Assembly: GCF_014692525.1 (NCBI RefSeq)
Contig: NZ_JACNYL010000003.1
Span: 1-64,000 of the forward strand
DNA: 64,000 nt
Direction of reading: 5' to 3'
DNA from: Sphingobacterium chuzhouense
Lineage (GTDB): Bacteria; Bacteroidota; Bacteroidia; Sphingobacteriales; Sphingobacteriaceae
The notes under the pieces are model-generated. The model had not been told where the DNA came from and searched no databases. It worked only from the letters and a program-made list of their open reading frames with translations. The translations under genes were made by a program, and so were the position numbers. Below, one piece after another: positions 44,792 through 54,682 of the stretch (position 1 is the first letter of the stretch; every line of letters starts with the position of its first letter).

Positions 44792-45889
44792 TTAATCGAT
44801 ATAAAATTGAATATCCCAAGGCTGAGGGAAATTTACAGGGTGCGCTACCTCTTTCAACTGTCCTGTTATCTGGTCAATACGAAACTGATGGATTTGATCT
44901 GAGTCGCGTGCGGATACAAACAGCCATTGCCCCGTAGGATCTATGTTAAAATGTCGGGGATGTATCCCTGTAGAGAGATACTGCACAGGAGAAATAGCTC
45001 CAGAAACCTCGTCCCTTTTAAAAACTGCAATCCCGTCAACCGTTCCTTCTCCGTTTGATCGGTTGGTCACGTATACATACTGTTGATTGGGATGTAGTCT
45101 AATTTCGGAAGCCATTTGCGTTTCAAAGGTAGCCTCAATCTGATTCGGTAGCGTCGAGATGACCTGCATGGCCTCCAACGACTTCTCCGAATCATTGTAT
45201 TGATATACGGCAATGGTATTGTCCAATTCGTTGATAATATATACATGCCGTCCGTTATTACTGAAACGCATGATCCGCGGCCCGGCACCGGGTCGGATAG
45301 ACGTCTGAGGAGGATCTTGCCGTATCAGATCTCCATGAGCCTCGTCCAATCGGAAACGGGTAATCACATCCGTTCCCAGATCACTGACAAACACAGTTTG
45401 ATCGGTAGGGTGTATGTTGATGCAATGCGGATGGGATTTGGTCTGCCTGATTGGGTTAACTCCCGTACCTTCAAATCGATGTACTTTGCCCGACAGTATC
45501 AGCGAACCATCTGCCGAGATCGTTAAAACAGACGCCACCGCTGTAGAAAAGCTCGCTTGAAACAAAAAACGACCATCTTCCGAAATCGTAATAAAAGTAG
45601 GCAAACCTGCTCCGATCAGCTGCCTGTTTAGCAATTCCAACATACCTGTATCGGCATCAATAGCATAGGCATCGATGCATCCTTGATTATCCTCCACCTT
45701 CCCTTCTACGCCCACGACGTACAGGAGATTCCGCTGTGGGTGTCGCACCATAAGACCTGCCCTTTCCAAATTGGCTACTTTCCGAAAATCGGATAGCCTA
45801 CCATCTAAAATATCGAACCGACAACAATAGATACCAGGTCCTTCCGAACCGGTGTGTGTACTGACGTATAAAAAATAGTTCTTTTTCAT
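44792..45889 (-). CDS. lactonase, 7-bladed beta-propeller (6-phosphogluconolactonase type)
   Basis: A protein of 365 aa with propeller repeats (FLYVSTHTGSEGPGIY at the start; SHPHCINIHPTDQTVFVSDLGTDVI; GPRIMRFSNNGRHVYIINEL; GIHPRHFNIDPTGQWLFVSARDS). No signal peptide is visible, so it is cytoplasmic. It hydrolyses a sugar lactone to the sugar acid. With the SDR, the dehydratase and the aldolase it completes an oxidative route. Confidence 0.88.
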   Translation of the reverse strand: MKKNYFLYVSTHTGSEGPGIYCCRFDILDGRLSDFRKVANLERAGLMVRHPQRNLLYVVGVEGKVEDNQGCIDAYAIDADTGMLELLNRQLIGAGLPTFITISEDGRFLFQASFSTAVASVLTISADGSLILSGKVHRFEGTGVNPIRQTKSHPHCINIHPTDQTVFVSDLGTDVITRFRLDEAHGDLIRQDPPQTSIRPGAGPRIMRFSNNGRHVYIINELDNTIAVYQYNDSEKSLEAMQVISTLPNQIEATFETQMASEIRLHPNQQYVYVTNRSNGEGTVDGIAVFKRDEVSGAISPVQYLSTGIHPRHFNIDPTGQWLFVSARDSDQIHQFRIDQITGQLKEVAHPVNFPQPWDIQFYID

Positions 45890-45900
45890 CTATTATATCG

Positions 45901-47361
45901 TTATCTTTCCCAATCATCTGTCCGGAAAGGCGAGGCCGGCAATCCTTCTTTGTTGTATAAGTTACCCCCCTCCGGATTGCTCGCCCAGGCATATCTGACT
46001 GCAACCGGATCTTTTATATCATCGTTCCAAACAAAGACCCGATCTCCCTCAATCTTTGCTGATGCCCAAACGAATTTTTTATCGTTTCCGGCAATAGCAA
46101 ATCGGGTAAGCTCTCCTCCTTGGGCTATTAATCCACTACCTATATCGGTAAATGACAAAACAATTTTTCCATCCTCTTTTTTCATGGACCGGTACATCGG
46201 GCCACTGTGCACCACGCTTTTATCGTTGTATGCGGTCTTTTCGGCCGCTAAAGCAAGTCTCCTTCCCACTTCTTTCTTATTCAAAGGGTGGATATCATTG
46301 GCTTCTCCAACATCGATCGCCACTGTCAATGCCGTATTTGGAACTGTCTGGAAAACTTTTAGCTGTGCTTCCCTTATCCATGCCCAGCCCCCTTCCGAAG
46401 GATTTTTCTGAGGTGCCATATAATTTGCCAGCTGTACAATCAAAAATGGTATATCACCTTGTTGCCAGTTGTCGCGCCAACCATGTATCAGAGCAGGTAG
46501 TAGTGTTGTGTATTCGATCGCTTTGTCTTTCTTCGCATTGGCTTCACCTTGATACCAAGCAATACCTTTCAAAGTATACGGGATTAAAGGATAAATCATA
46601 GCATTGAACAACGTTGCAGGTTGGTAATGCACCTTGAAACTGTTGTCATTATTCTGTTCGCTTCTTTCTAATGTTGCCTTTAAATTGACCGTATCACGTA
46701 AATAGTTATATTTCTCTGCATAATGCGGAAACTCTCTTAAACCTGCCGGACTTGTCCATGCTTCGGCAGGTGTACCTCCCCAGCTTGAATGAATAATACC
46801 GATAGGAACATTATACTTTTCATACAGTGCTTTAGCCATATAATAGCCGACAGCACTGAATTTGAGCACGTTTACAGGATTTGCCTCTTTCCATTGACCG
46901 ACAGTATTTTCCTGTGGTTCGAAGCTATATTGCTTTTTTACTTGAAATTCGCGAATATGGGGATTAGCTGATTGAGCAATATCGTCGGCTTCTCTTTCGG
47001 ACAGGCTAGACATGGCAAGGGTCATATTACTCTGTCCGGAACACAACCAAACATCTCCAAAGAGAATATCTTTTATGACAATCGATTGATTATCTGTCGT
47101 TATATTGATATCATACGGTCCACCGGCTTGCATTGCATCTAGCGTTACGAACCATTTTGTATCCTTATCGGGGGTGGTTTTGTATATTTTACCATTAAAC
47201 GACACGGCTACTTCTTTGCCAGACAAATTCCAACCCCAGATTTTTACGGGTTGATCTCTTTGCAACACCATACCGCTACTGACCAAAGCCGGTAACCTGA
47301 GTTGGGCAGAGGAAATGAATCCAGTAAAAAGTAAAATGAAAAATAAAATTCCTTTTTGCAT
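45901..47361 (-). CDS. sialate O-acetylesterase family esterase, exported
   Basis: A protein of 486 aa with a signal peptide (GILFFILLFTGFISSAQ). SGNH landmarks: DVWLCSGQSNMTLAM (nucleophile Ser), IIHSSWGGTPAEAW and a late Asp-x-His in EANDIHPLNKKEVG. The family removes acetyl groups from glycans, including sialic acid and xylan; the true glycan is unknown here. It probably works in the periplasm on oligosaccharides imported by the SusC/D pair. Confidence 0.9.
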   Translation of the reverse strand: MQKGILFFILLFTGFISSAQLRLPALVSSGMVLQRDQPVKIWGWNLSGKEVAVSFNGKIYKTTPDKDTKWFVTLDAMQAGGPYDINITTDNQSIVIKDILFGDVWLCSGQSNMTLAMSSLSEREADDIAQSANPHIREFQVKKQYSFEPQENTVGQWKEANPVNVLKFSAVGYYMAKALYEKYNVPIGIIHSSWGGTPAEAWTSPAGLREFPHYAEKYNYLRDTVNLKATLERSEQNNDNSFKVHYQPATLFNAMIYPLIPYTLKGIAWYQGEANAKKDKAIEYTTLLPALIHGWRDNWQQGDIPFLIVQLANYMAPQKNPSEGGWAWIREAQLKVFQTVPNTALTVAIDVGEANDIHPLNKKEVGRRLALAAEKTAYNDKSVVHSGPMYRSMKKEDGKIVLSFTDIGSGLIAQGGELTRFAIAGNDKKFVWASAKIEGDRVFVWNDDIKDPVAVRYAWASNPEGGNLYNKEGLPASPFRTDDWER

Positions 47362-47375
47362 AATGAAATTGTATA

Positions 47376-48293
47376 TCAGTTGATGGATTGTCTATTGTTT
47401 ACGTACAGTGCGATCCTCTCTGAAACTCTTCTTCCGGCATCTTCATCCAAATCGTTAAAAGGTTGGGTCATCATGCGCTGACAAATTCCCTGTTGTTCCA
47501 GCACATATTTTATGACCTGTATGGATGAAGTCGCACCACAGCCCATCGCATATATAGGTCGGCAATCCGACAGGATACCTTCCAACGCGGAAACCTCCCG
47601 AGCATTTTTGCGTTTTATAGCTGCATAAAAATCTGACAATAGCTTCGGAAAGATATTTGCCCCGCCCAACACACCACCATCCGCTCCAGCTTCCATCGAC
47701 TGGGCTAACAATTCTTCGGTACCGGTCAACAACGTCCAGTCCGGACGTTGTTTCGTCACGTGGAGTACATCCTTAAAATATTCCCAATCTTTCGAGCTAT
47801 CCTTAAATCCTATGACTCCTTTTTCATCCATCAAGTGCTTTATCGCTTCCGTTTCAAAGACGGTCTTAGTCAACCGAGGAATGTTGTACAGTATGACCGG
47901 CAAAGGAGAATGACGGATGACATAGCGGACATAGGTCACGAGCTCTTTCTGTGTGTAGGGGAAATATGGAGGTGGTGCCAAAACCACGGCATCTGCACCG
48001 TTGTCGGCAGCTATGCGGCTCCATTTGATGCTTTCCTCCGGGGAGGTATCTGTGATACCTATCAGGTTTTTTGTCCTGCCACGGAGAAAATGATTCGTAT
48101 ATACGATAACTTCGTTCTTCACCTCGTTGCTTAAACCTGGGCCTTCTCCAGTCGTTCCCAATACAAACAACGAATCCACCCCTCCGTCCACCACGTAGTC
48201 AATCAGACGTTCCAATCCCTCTTTGTCCACGGTAGCACGATCCTTTAGTGGCGTGATCAGTGGGACAACAACCCCTTTTATATCTTTCTTCAT
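47376..48293 (-). CDS. DHDPS/N-acetylneuraminate lyase family aldolase
   Basis: A protein of 305 aa from the ATG at 48293 (MKKDIKGVVVPLITPLKD). Class I aldolase residues are visible: the Tyr in PVILYNIPRLT and the Schiff-base Lys in GVIGFKDSSKDW, with the pyruvate-binding GTTGEGPGLS loop. Such enzymes cleave or form 2-keto-3-deoxy acids. Next to a galactonate-dehydratase-like gene, the best guess is cleavage of the 2-keto-3-deoxy acid that the dehydratase makes, giving pyruvate and an aldehyde. A neuraminate lyase role is less likely but cannot be excluded, because a sialate esterase gene lies next door. Confidence 0.85.
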   Translation of the reverse strand: MKKDIKGVVVPLITPLKDRATVDKEGLERLIDYVVDGGVDSLFVLGTTGEGPGLSNEVKNEVIVYTNHFLRGRTKNLIGITDTSPEESIKWSRIAADNGADAVVLAPPPYFPYTQKELVTYVRYVIRHSPLPVILYNIPRLTKTVFETEAIKHLMDEKGVIGFKDSSKDWEYFKDVLHVTKQRPDWTLLTGTEELLAQSMEAGADGGVLGGANIFPKLLSDFYAAIKRKNAREVSALEGILSDCRPIYAMGCGATSSIQVIKYVLEQQGICQRMMTQPFNDLDEDAGRRVSERIALYVNNRQSIN

Positions 48294-48300
48294 GTAATTA

Positions 48301-49839
48301 TTACTGATTGTCATCGTTTGTCTCAAACCTTGATTTCCATACAAAACCCGTTGTCTTGTCATCGGACGGTTTAGGCCATAGGTAACTAAAGCACCATCCA
48401 ATGACATAACAGGTAACGAGTCCGATCACGGCATACCAAAGAAAGGAGATGTCTGTGGCAAACACTACTACGAGCGTTATCAGTGTACTGGACAGCCAAC
48501 CAATGGTGGCACCCTGTGCATTAGCACGAGCAGACAACATCCCCAATAAAAATAAACCGAGCAGTGGACCGCCCAGCAGACCAAATATCCTGACAGGAGC
48601 TTCCAAAAGCGATCCAAATCGGCCTGCCGAAAATGCGACCAGCGTAATGACAATACCGTATACCACTGTCAGCGTGCGGGCATACCGTACCTTTTTCTTT
48701 TCGTCGGTTTCCCGTTTAGCGTACGGCTCTATTAAATCGACTAAGGATACCGTCGTCATAGAATTGACCCCCGAAGAAATACTCGACATAGAAGCCGCCG
48801 CAATCCCAGCAATGATCAATCCGGCAAAGCCCTTGGGCATTTCGTTAACAACAAAATAGGGCAGGATCTGATCCACATTCCGTACCGCTCCCGAAGACAC
48901 AGGATCGTATCCCGCTCCCTGATAAAAGGTATAGATCACCAGACCTGTCAGATAGAAGAGAAATGCACATGGAACCCACACGTAGGCTTTAATCCACATG
49001 GATTTTTTTGCCGTTTTTATATCCTTGGCAGTCATGTATCGTTGGATTGAGGTCTGATCGGTCGCCAACAGCACCAGATTGTGTACCGAACCACCTAATA
49101 TAATGCCCCAAACCGTGACCCTAACGGCAGGATCCAAACTGAAATCAAAGGAGATATGGCCTGTTTCCATCCCGGTCGTCCATACCCCGGCCAGTCCTCC
49201 TTGTGTTCCGAGTAAGGCTACCACCAAAATGGCGATCAAACCTCCCATCAGAACAATAAACTGCATTACATCTCCCCATATCACTGCTTTCATCCCACCC
49301 AACGTGGTATAAAATGTGGTAATGACACCCATGACTAGCACCAGTACCCAAAGTGGGAAGCCTGACACATGCTCCAATGCCAACGCCGGAGCATATATGA
49401 CCAACGAAGCCCAAAGCAATGTCCTGCTCAGAAAAATCACTGCAATAGTGGTGCGGAGTTTTCCTGTAAACCTGGCTTCGAGATACTGATAGGCACTGAA
49501 CAGTTTCACACGGTGAAAAAAGGGCATAAACAAAGAGTTGACGATCGGGGTCGTCACGAAAGAAGTGAATGCCAATAAAGAATACCCCATCCCGTTGGAA
49601 TATACTTCTGCCGGAAATCCTAAAAAGCTAATTCCAGAGAATACACTGACCATCACCGTAATGGCAACGACTAATGATTTCATGCTCTTGCCTGCCATCA
49701 GGTATTCCTTGATATCGCGTTGTCCTTTAGAAAAATACAAGCCTATGGCAATGGTAATCAATAGGTACACCACGAAAATACTGTAGTCAACCCATCCCAG
49801 ATGGTTCGCACTATGTTGTATGATCGTATTATTTTCCAT
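48301..49839 (-). CDS. sodium:solute symporter (SSS family)
   Basis: An inner-membrane transporter of 512 aa with about 13 helices. The family signature region is present around YLEARFTGKLRTTIAVIFL and IAGIAAASMSSISSGVNSM (the sodium-site Ser/Thr motif). It takes up the sugar or sugar acid released by the hydrolases. It overlaps the dehydratase gene by 11 bases and lies 7 bases before the aldolase gene, so uptake and breakdown are coupled. Confidence 0.92.
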   Translation of the reverse strand: MENNTIIQHSANHLGWVDYSIFVVYLLITIAIGLYFSKGQRDIKEYLMAGKSMKSLVVAITVMVSVFSGISFLGFPAEVYSNGMGYSLLAFTSFVTTPIVNSLFMPFFHRVKLFSAYQYLEARFTGKLRTTIAVIFLSRTLLWASLVIYAPALALEHVSGFPLWVLVLVMGVITTFYTTLGGMKAVIWGDVMQFIVLMGGLIAILVVALLGTQGGLAGVWTTGMETGHISFDFSLDPAVRVTVWGIILGGSVHNLVLLATDQTSIQRYMTAKDIKTAKKSMWIKAYVWVPCAFLFYLTGLVIYTFYQGAGYDPVSSGAVRNVDQILPYFVVNEMPKGFAGLIIAGIAAASMSSISSGVNSMTTVSLVDLIEPYAKRETDEKKKVRYARTLTVVYGIVITLVAFSAGRFGSLLEAPVRIFGLLGGPLLGLFLLGMLSARANAQGATIGWLSSTLITLVVVFATDISFLWYAVIGLVTCYVIGWCFSYLWPKPSDDKTTGFVWKSRFETNDDNQ

Positions 49840-51010
49840 GGCTCAAATCACGCTTAAACCATTCTTTTGCCCCTTCTGGCCTTATTGCGGTCAGATCACC
49901 CCTGTAGTGGCGCAAGGGGTGCGGTTTGTAGGGGTATTTCTCTATACCTTCCTCATTGAGTGTGATACCGATGCCGGGCTTGTCCGGAACAATCATTTCT
50001 CCCTCTTCGACATAGATATGTTCGTCACTCAATTCCGTTCTCCACGGCACGTCATTGATCATCGTTTCCAACAGGTAGAAATTCGGTGTACTTGCTGCGA
50101 TATGGAGCGTAACAGCGTTTGTCAAAGATCCCATAGGGTTGTGTGGACAAAAGCCTATACCACTTGCTTCAGCCATGCTCGCAATAGCCCTCATATCTAC
50201 TATACCGACCTTGCTTGCATCCGGCTGAATGAAGTCTGCATATCCCTGTCGGATGAAATCCATGGCTTGATATTTATTGTATATACGTTCGCCTGTCGCC
50301 AGAGGTACGTTCACTTTTCGTCTCAATTCCGGCATGACGTACTGTAGTTCCGGAAACAGAGGTTCTTCGATCCATACCACATTAAACTCTTCCAGGCCAT
50401 GTGCGATACGCAGTGCACTTGGTAGATTGAAACGTCCATGGCATTCGATCAACAAATCCACGTCTTTGCCAACAGCCTCACGCACGGCCGCGACACAGGC
50501 CAGGGAATTATCCATATCCTTTGTACTGATATCTCTGTAGCAACTGCCAAACGGATCCCACTTCAATGCTTTCCATCCATCCTGAACAGCAATCTTTGCC
50601 TTAGCGGCAAACTCCTCCGCTGTCTTTGCACCTACAAACCAAGCGTTTGCATAGCACGAGACCCTATCCCGGACTTTTCCACCCAATAGCTGCCATATCG
50701 GCTCGCCCAATAACTTTCCCTTTATATCCCATAAAGCCATATCGATACCCGAGAGTGCGCTGCTCAACACAGGGCCTCCTCGCCAGAAAGAATCTCTGTT
50801 CAAATCGTGCAATATCTTATCGACATTTCTTGGATCCAATCCCACAAGCTTACGCTCCAGATCCTTGAACATACCCACGATGGCATGTTCAAACTGACCG
50901 ATGGATGATTCTCCATAGCCACAGATTCCCGCGTCTGTCTCAATCTTGACAAAAGCAAAGTTCGTCCGGTATGCATCGCATAGCCAAGTTGTTATTCCTG
51001 TGATTTTCAT
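49829..51010 (-). CDS. enolase-superfamily sugar acid dehydratase (galactonate dehydratase-like)
   Basis: A protein of 393 aa from the ATG at 51010. Landmarks of the D-galactonate dehydratase branch: GWKALKWDPFG, then LIECHGRFN where DFHGR is usual (so a Glu replaces the first metal Asp), VWIEEPLFPE, LATGERIYNKY and the base His in FCPHNPMGSL. All metal and base positions are filled, with one conservative change. It removes water from an aldonate to give a 2-keto-3-deoxy acid, which the DapA-type aldolase gene suggests is then cleaved. Confidence 0.88.
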   Translation of the reverse strand: MKITGITTWLCDAYRTNFAFVKIETDAGICGYGESSIGQFEHAIVGMFKDLERKLVGLDPRNVDKILHDLNRDSFWRGGPVLSSALSGIDMALWDIKGKLLGEPIWQLLGGKVRDRVSCYANAWFVGAKTAEEFAAKAKIAVQDGWKALKWDPFGSCYRDISTKDMDNSLACVAAVREAVGKDVDLLIECHGRFNLPSALRIAHGLEEFNVVWIEEPLFPELQYVMPELRRKVNVPLATGERIYNKYQAMDFIRQGYADFIQPDASKVGIVDMRAIASMAEASGIGFCPHNPMGSLTNAVTLHIAASTPNFYLLETMINDVPWRTELSDEHIYVEEGEMIVPDKPGIGITLNEEGIEKYPYKPHPLRHYRGDLTAIRPEGAKEWFKRDLSHGK

Positions 51011-51074
51011 TAAAATAGTTGTTGTTTTATTATCGTTTTTCTTAACAGCATCGGTAGTTTGATCTCGTGGTATA

Positions 51075-51842
51075 TCACGATAGTACAAATCTGCCACCAT
51101 TGACGAAGATGGTCTCACCTGTGATGAAACCAGAATCGACAAGAAACAATACGGCCTTCACTACATCGTCTGGTTTCCCGCCACGACCCATAGGCACGGA
51201 TTGTGCATATTGCGCCATCTTCACTCTTCCCCAACGTTTCTCCATCACTTCAGTCTCTATATAATCGGGAGCAACAATATTGACGGTGATTCCCGATGTC
51301 ATACCTCGTTTTGCCAAAGAACGGGTCAATCCCTGCAGACCCGATTTTGCGCTACTATAGGCGATCCAGTCATCCTCTGCCTTACCTGCGTACGCCTGTA
51401 TAGATGAGATATTGACTATACGGCCGAAACCTTGTTCTTTCATATTTTCAAAACAGGCCATCGAACACAGGTAAGCACCCTTTAGGTTGACTGCAAAAAT
51501 GCGGTCCCACCATTCCTCATGAGGCAAGCTTTCGGGTCGGGGAGGCTCTGCCCTCGCATTGTTGACCAAAATGTCGATATGGCCAAACTCCTTGATTATT
51601 CCATCGACCATATTATTTACAGCCACACTGTCAGAAATATCGGCATATTTAGAATATGCCTCGCCACCTGCACGTAACACTTCGGCAACGACTTGATCCG
51701 CTCTTCCTGCACCCACATCGTTGACGAAGACAACGTAACCCCGTGCCGCCAGACTCAAAGCCAATGCACGTCCTATTCCCTGTCCTGCACCTGTGACCAG
51801 AGCGGTCTGTGACGTTGATTCTCTCTCTTTTTCCTGTAACAT
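51075..51842 (-). CDS. short-chain dehydrogenase/reductase
   Basis: A protein of 255 aa with a Rossmann fold. The cofactor loop is VTGAGQGIGRALAL, then ILVNNARAEPP (the NNAG position), the catalytic Ser in VNISSIQAYAG and Tyr-x3-Lys in IAYSSAKSGL. Its acidic VNDVGAG after the second strand suggests NAD rather than NADP. In this locus it probably oxidises the free sugar to its lactone, the step before the lactonase. Confidence 0.9.
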   Translation of the reverse strand: MLQEKERESTSQTALVTGAGQGIGRALALSLAARGYVVFVNDVGAGRADQVVAEVLRAGGEAYSKYADISDSVAVNNMVDGIIKEFGHIDILVNNARAEPPRPESLPHEEWWDRIFAVNLKGAYLCSMACFENMKEQGFGRIVNISSIQAYAGKAEDDWIAYSSAKSGLQGLTRSLAKRGMTSGITVNIVAPDYIETEVMEKRWGRVKMAQYAQSVPMGRGGKPDDVVKAVLFLVDSGFITGETIFVNGGRFVLS

Positions 51843-51859
51843 CGTTTATCTCGTTAATA

Positions 51860-53197
51860 TCAAAAAGCCAGTGTATTTACAGACTGTGCCTGTAGTTCTA
51901 TACCACCGTCATTAAGGGTGATCTTTTTGTCTTCCCACAGTTTTCTTTCGGTAGAAGTGACCATTCGTGCTACGGTATCAGGAAGATTTTGCAATCTCAC
52001 TACCACCGGTTCGTTCTTTAAATTGACCAGTTGCAGAACCAGTTTGCCCTCCTCGTTGAATCCTGCAAGAGGCATGATATCAGGGTCGGAAGCCTGCGCG
52101 TCCACAACCTGTACCTTGTTCCAGAAATCAGTTTGATGTCTAGTAATATAGTACACCGGATATTTCGTCTGAGTGTCGGCCGACATGATCTCATAGTTGC
52201 TTTGCCATGTCCAGAACATCGAAACTTCTGACTTCGAATACCGAAACACACGATGGGATATCTTGGCAAAACGAAATGCGTAATCCCAATTTTTGTTGTA
52301 GTCTTTCGTTTTATGCGCAACGGCGTCGTGTCCCAATTCCGTACACCACACCGGGCGGTTCCATTTTTTTGCCAACTCGGCAATGCGTTCAAATTCTGAA
52401 TCTGGGAGGTTTTCGGACCACCAACTGTGAAAGCTCAACGGACCGAGATATTCTACAATTTCCGGGTCTGCGGCGATTGCAGTCGCAAAGCCAACAGTAG
52501 GTTTTGTCGAAGAAGTGTCTCCCCACAAAAAAATCGTTTTCAGTCCGGCCTTTTTGAACCTTGGCCCGGCCATTTTTATAAACTCGATCGTCTCTTCAGG
52601 TGTAAACAGGGTCATATAGCCGCCATTGGATTCGTTGAAGGAAAAATAATCTACATCGATGCCATGTTTTTTCATCTGCACCAGGAAAGCTTCGATCATA
52701 TCGATGACTTCCGAATAGTGTTCCGGTTTTATCCTTCGCTTATTGTAGGCTTCTGGATTTTCGACCAGTTCATCGGGCACACGCCAGACCGACAAAGTAA
52801 AGCTGACTACGCCGTACCTTTCCTTCATTCTTCTCATGGCCTTTACCAACGTAATAACCGCATTCTGTTTGAGAATCCTTTTGCCTTTGTAGATATTGTA
52901 ATCTACACCCTTAAACTGTAGCGGAATGGCAACACGCACATGGGTAGGCTTAAATTCCTCTAAAGTCTTTTCTCCAACGAGATCCCAGGCATCTCCTTTG
53001 TAATTGGCCTGTGGATAATTCCCTCCGATAGAAATGATTTTCTGCCTTTTACTATCCGGCAGAACGGTTACTACCGGATTATTTGAGCTTGTGTCTGTGA
53101 ACGCCTTTGCCATTACAGAACAGAAATGCCCAGAACCGGAAAGCCATAGGCCAGCCAATAAAAGGGCATATTTTCCCTTTTTCAAAAGTCTTTTCAT
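51860..53197 (-). CDS. GH30-like glycoside hydrolase, exported (copy 1)
   Basis: A protein of 445 aa with a signal peptide (MKRLLKKGKYALLLAGLWLSG). The body is a clan-A (beta/alpha)8 barrel with the acid/base Glu189 in YFSFNESNGGY and the nucleophile Glu287 in PVWCTELGHD, at the ends of strands 4 and 7. A small beta-sandwich follows, as in GH30 (LVNLKNEPVVVRLQNLPD). It hydrolyses a beta-linked glycan. A second copy lies directly upstream, so this is a tandem duplication. Confidence 0.82.
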   Translation of the reverse strand: MKRLLKKGKYALLLAGLWLSGSGHFCSVMAKAFTDTSSNNPVVTVLPDSKRQKIISIGGNYPQANYKGDAWDLVGEKTLEEFKPTHVRVAIPLQFKGVDYNIYKGKRILKQNAVITLVKAMRRMKERYGVVSFTLSVWRVPDELVENPEAYNKRRIKPEHYSEVIDMIEAFLVQMKKHGIDVDYFSFNESNGGYMTLFTPEETIEFIKMAGPRFKKAGLKTIFLWGDTSSTKPTVGFATAIAADPEIVEYLGPLSFHSWWSENLPDSEFERIAELAKKWNRPVWCTELGHDAVAHKTKDYNKNWDYAFRFAKISHRVFRYSKSEVSMFWTWQSNYEIMSADTQTKYPVYYITRHQTDFWNKVQVVDAQASDPDIMPLAGFNEEGKLVLQLVNLKNEPVVVRLQNLPDTVARMVTSTERKLWEDKKITLNDGGIELQAQSVNTLAF

Positions 53198-53229
53198 GAT
53201 TTTTTAAATATATACTTGCGAGTTATTCG

Positions 53230-54588
53230 TCACCTAAATACTACCGTATTTACGGACTGCGGTTTTAAATTCAAGTAAATGCCATTGGGTCCAGGAGCGA
53301 ATGCTACATCCCCTTCATCCCATAAATTACTCTCTATAGAAGTCACCTTATACGCCGTGGTTCCAGAAACATTTGGAAGTCGTATCGCTACCGGCTCAGA
53401 TTTCAGATTGATCAATTGCAAAACCAGCTTGTTGTCTTCGTTGAAACCGGCCAGCGGCCAAATATCCTCATCTGAACTCTCAGCCTCGACCAATTGCACC
53501 TTGTTTAGAAAATCTGTCTGGTGCCTTGTCAAGTAATAAACAGGGTACTTGGTCAGGGTATCGGCCGACATGATCTCATAGTTTCTCTGCCATGTCCAAA
53601 ATTGGGACACTTCGGTATTGGAATACCTAAAAACCCTATGCGATATTTTCGCAAAGCGCCAAGCATAATCCCAATTCAGATTGTATCCCGGTGTCTGGTG
53701 GGCAAGTGCGTCATGGCCAAGCTCGGTACACCAAACAGGTCGGTTATATGTCGCAGCCAGATTCGCCACCTCTTCAAAGATAGAATTGGGTTCGGTCTCT
53801 GACCACCAGCTGTGAAAACTCAACGGTCCCAGATATTTAACAACGTCCGGATCGGCTGCGATGGCAGAAGCAAATGGCACAGTGGTCTTTGTGGAAGATG
53901 TATCGCCCCAAAGGAATATAGTTTTCAAACCTGAATTTTCAAACCGCTCCCCGGCCATTTTGATAAAGACAATCGACTCTTCCGCACTGAACAGCGTCAT
54001 ATATCCACCATTCGATTCGTTGAAAGAGAAATAATCTGCCTCTACACCATAGTTATTTTTAGCCTCCAACAAAAAAGCTTCGATCATGTCGATTACCTCG
54101 CCATATTTATCCGCTTTGATACGTCGTTTGTTTTGGTCTTGTGGATTTTCAACGAGCTCGTCAGCCACACGCCATACCGAAACCGTGAAGTTGACTACTC
54201 CATAATCTTCCTTCATGTCCCTCATAGCCTCAAGCAGAGAAATTACGCGCGCCTGCTCAAGGATTTTTTCACCCTTGTAGTTTTCATACGGTACTCCATA
54301 GAACTGTAATGGCAATGCTACCCGGACATGGGTCGGCTTGAACTGTTGAATGGTGTTTTTCCCCACTAAATCCCAAGCTTGTGTCGTGTAGTTGGCCTGG
54401 GGATAATTTCCTCCAATAGAGATGATTTTCTGTTTCATCCTTTCTGGAAAGATACGTACCTCGGGATAATCGAGCGTATCGATTCCACTATATATCTCTA
54501 ATTCCTTTTTGTACACTTCTCCGGAACAGGCGAGTACTATACATGCCAATACCGTAGCAATTTTTCCTTTTATTAAAAATCGTTTCAT
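53230..54588 (-). CDS. GH30-like glycoside hydrolase, lipoprotein (copy 2)
   Basis: A protein of 452 aa from the ATG at 54588, which gives the signal MKRFLIKGKIATVLACIVLACSG with a lipobox. This copy is thus lipid-anchored and probably at the cell surface, unlike copy 1. The two share the barrel almost throughout (IISIGGNYPQANY, YFSFNESNGGYMTLF, PVWCTELGHD, FRYS, YPVYYLTRHQTDF). Both acid residues are present. The different anchoring suggests that copy 2 cuts outside the cell and copy 1 in the periplasm. Confidence 0.82.
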   Translation of the reverse strand: MKRFLIKGKIATVLACIVLACSGEVYKKELEIYSGIDTLDYPEVRIFPERMKQKIISIGGNYPQANYTTQAWDLVGKNTIQQFKPTHVRVALPLQFYGVPYENYKGEKILEQARVISLLEAMRDMKEDYGVVNFTVSVWRVADELVENPQDQNKRRIKADKYGEVIDMIEAFLLEAKNNYGVEADYFSFNESNGGYMTLFSAEESIVFIKMAGERFENSGLKTIFLWGDTSSTKTTVPFASAIAADPDVVKYLGPLSFHSWWSETEPNSIFEEVANLAATYNRPVWCTELGHDALAHQTPGYNLNWDYAWRFAKISHRVFRYSNTEVSQFWTWQRNYEIMSADTLTKYPVYYLTRHQTDFLNKVQLVEAESSDEDIWPLAGFNEDNKLVLQLINLKSEPVAIRLPNVSGTTAYKVTSIESNLWDEGDVAFAPGPNGIYLNLKPQSVNTVVFR

Positions 54589-54682
54589 AACATCTTGTTT
54601 TAGTAGAGAATAGTTTCCCACCACACCTATATCTTACTATCGGCGGGCCCACATTATTATCCAATTCTGTATATATGCTCTT

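Noticed and set aside
47376..48293. N-acetylneuraminate lyase in a sialic acid pathway
   Set aside because: Apart from the acetylesterase no sialic acid genes (kinase, epimerase, sialidase, nagA/nagB) are present; the dehydratase neighbour argues for a 2-keto-3-deoxy acid.
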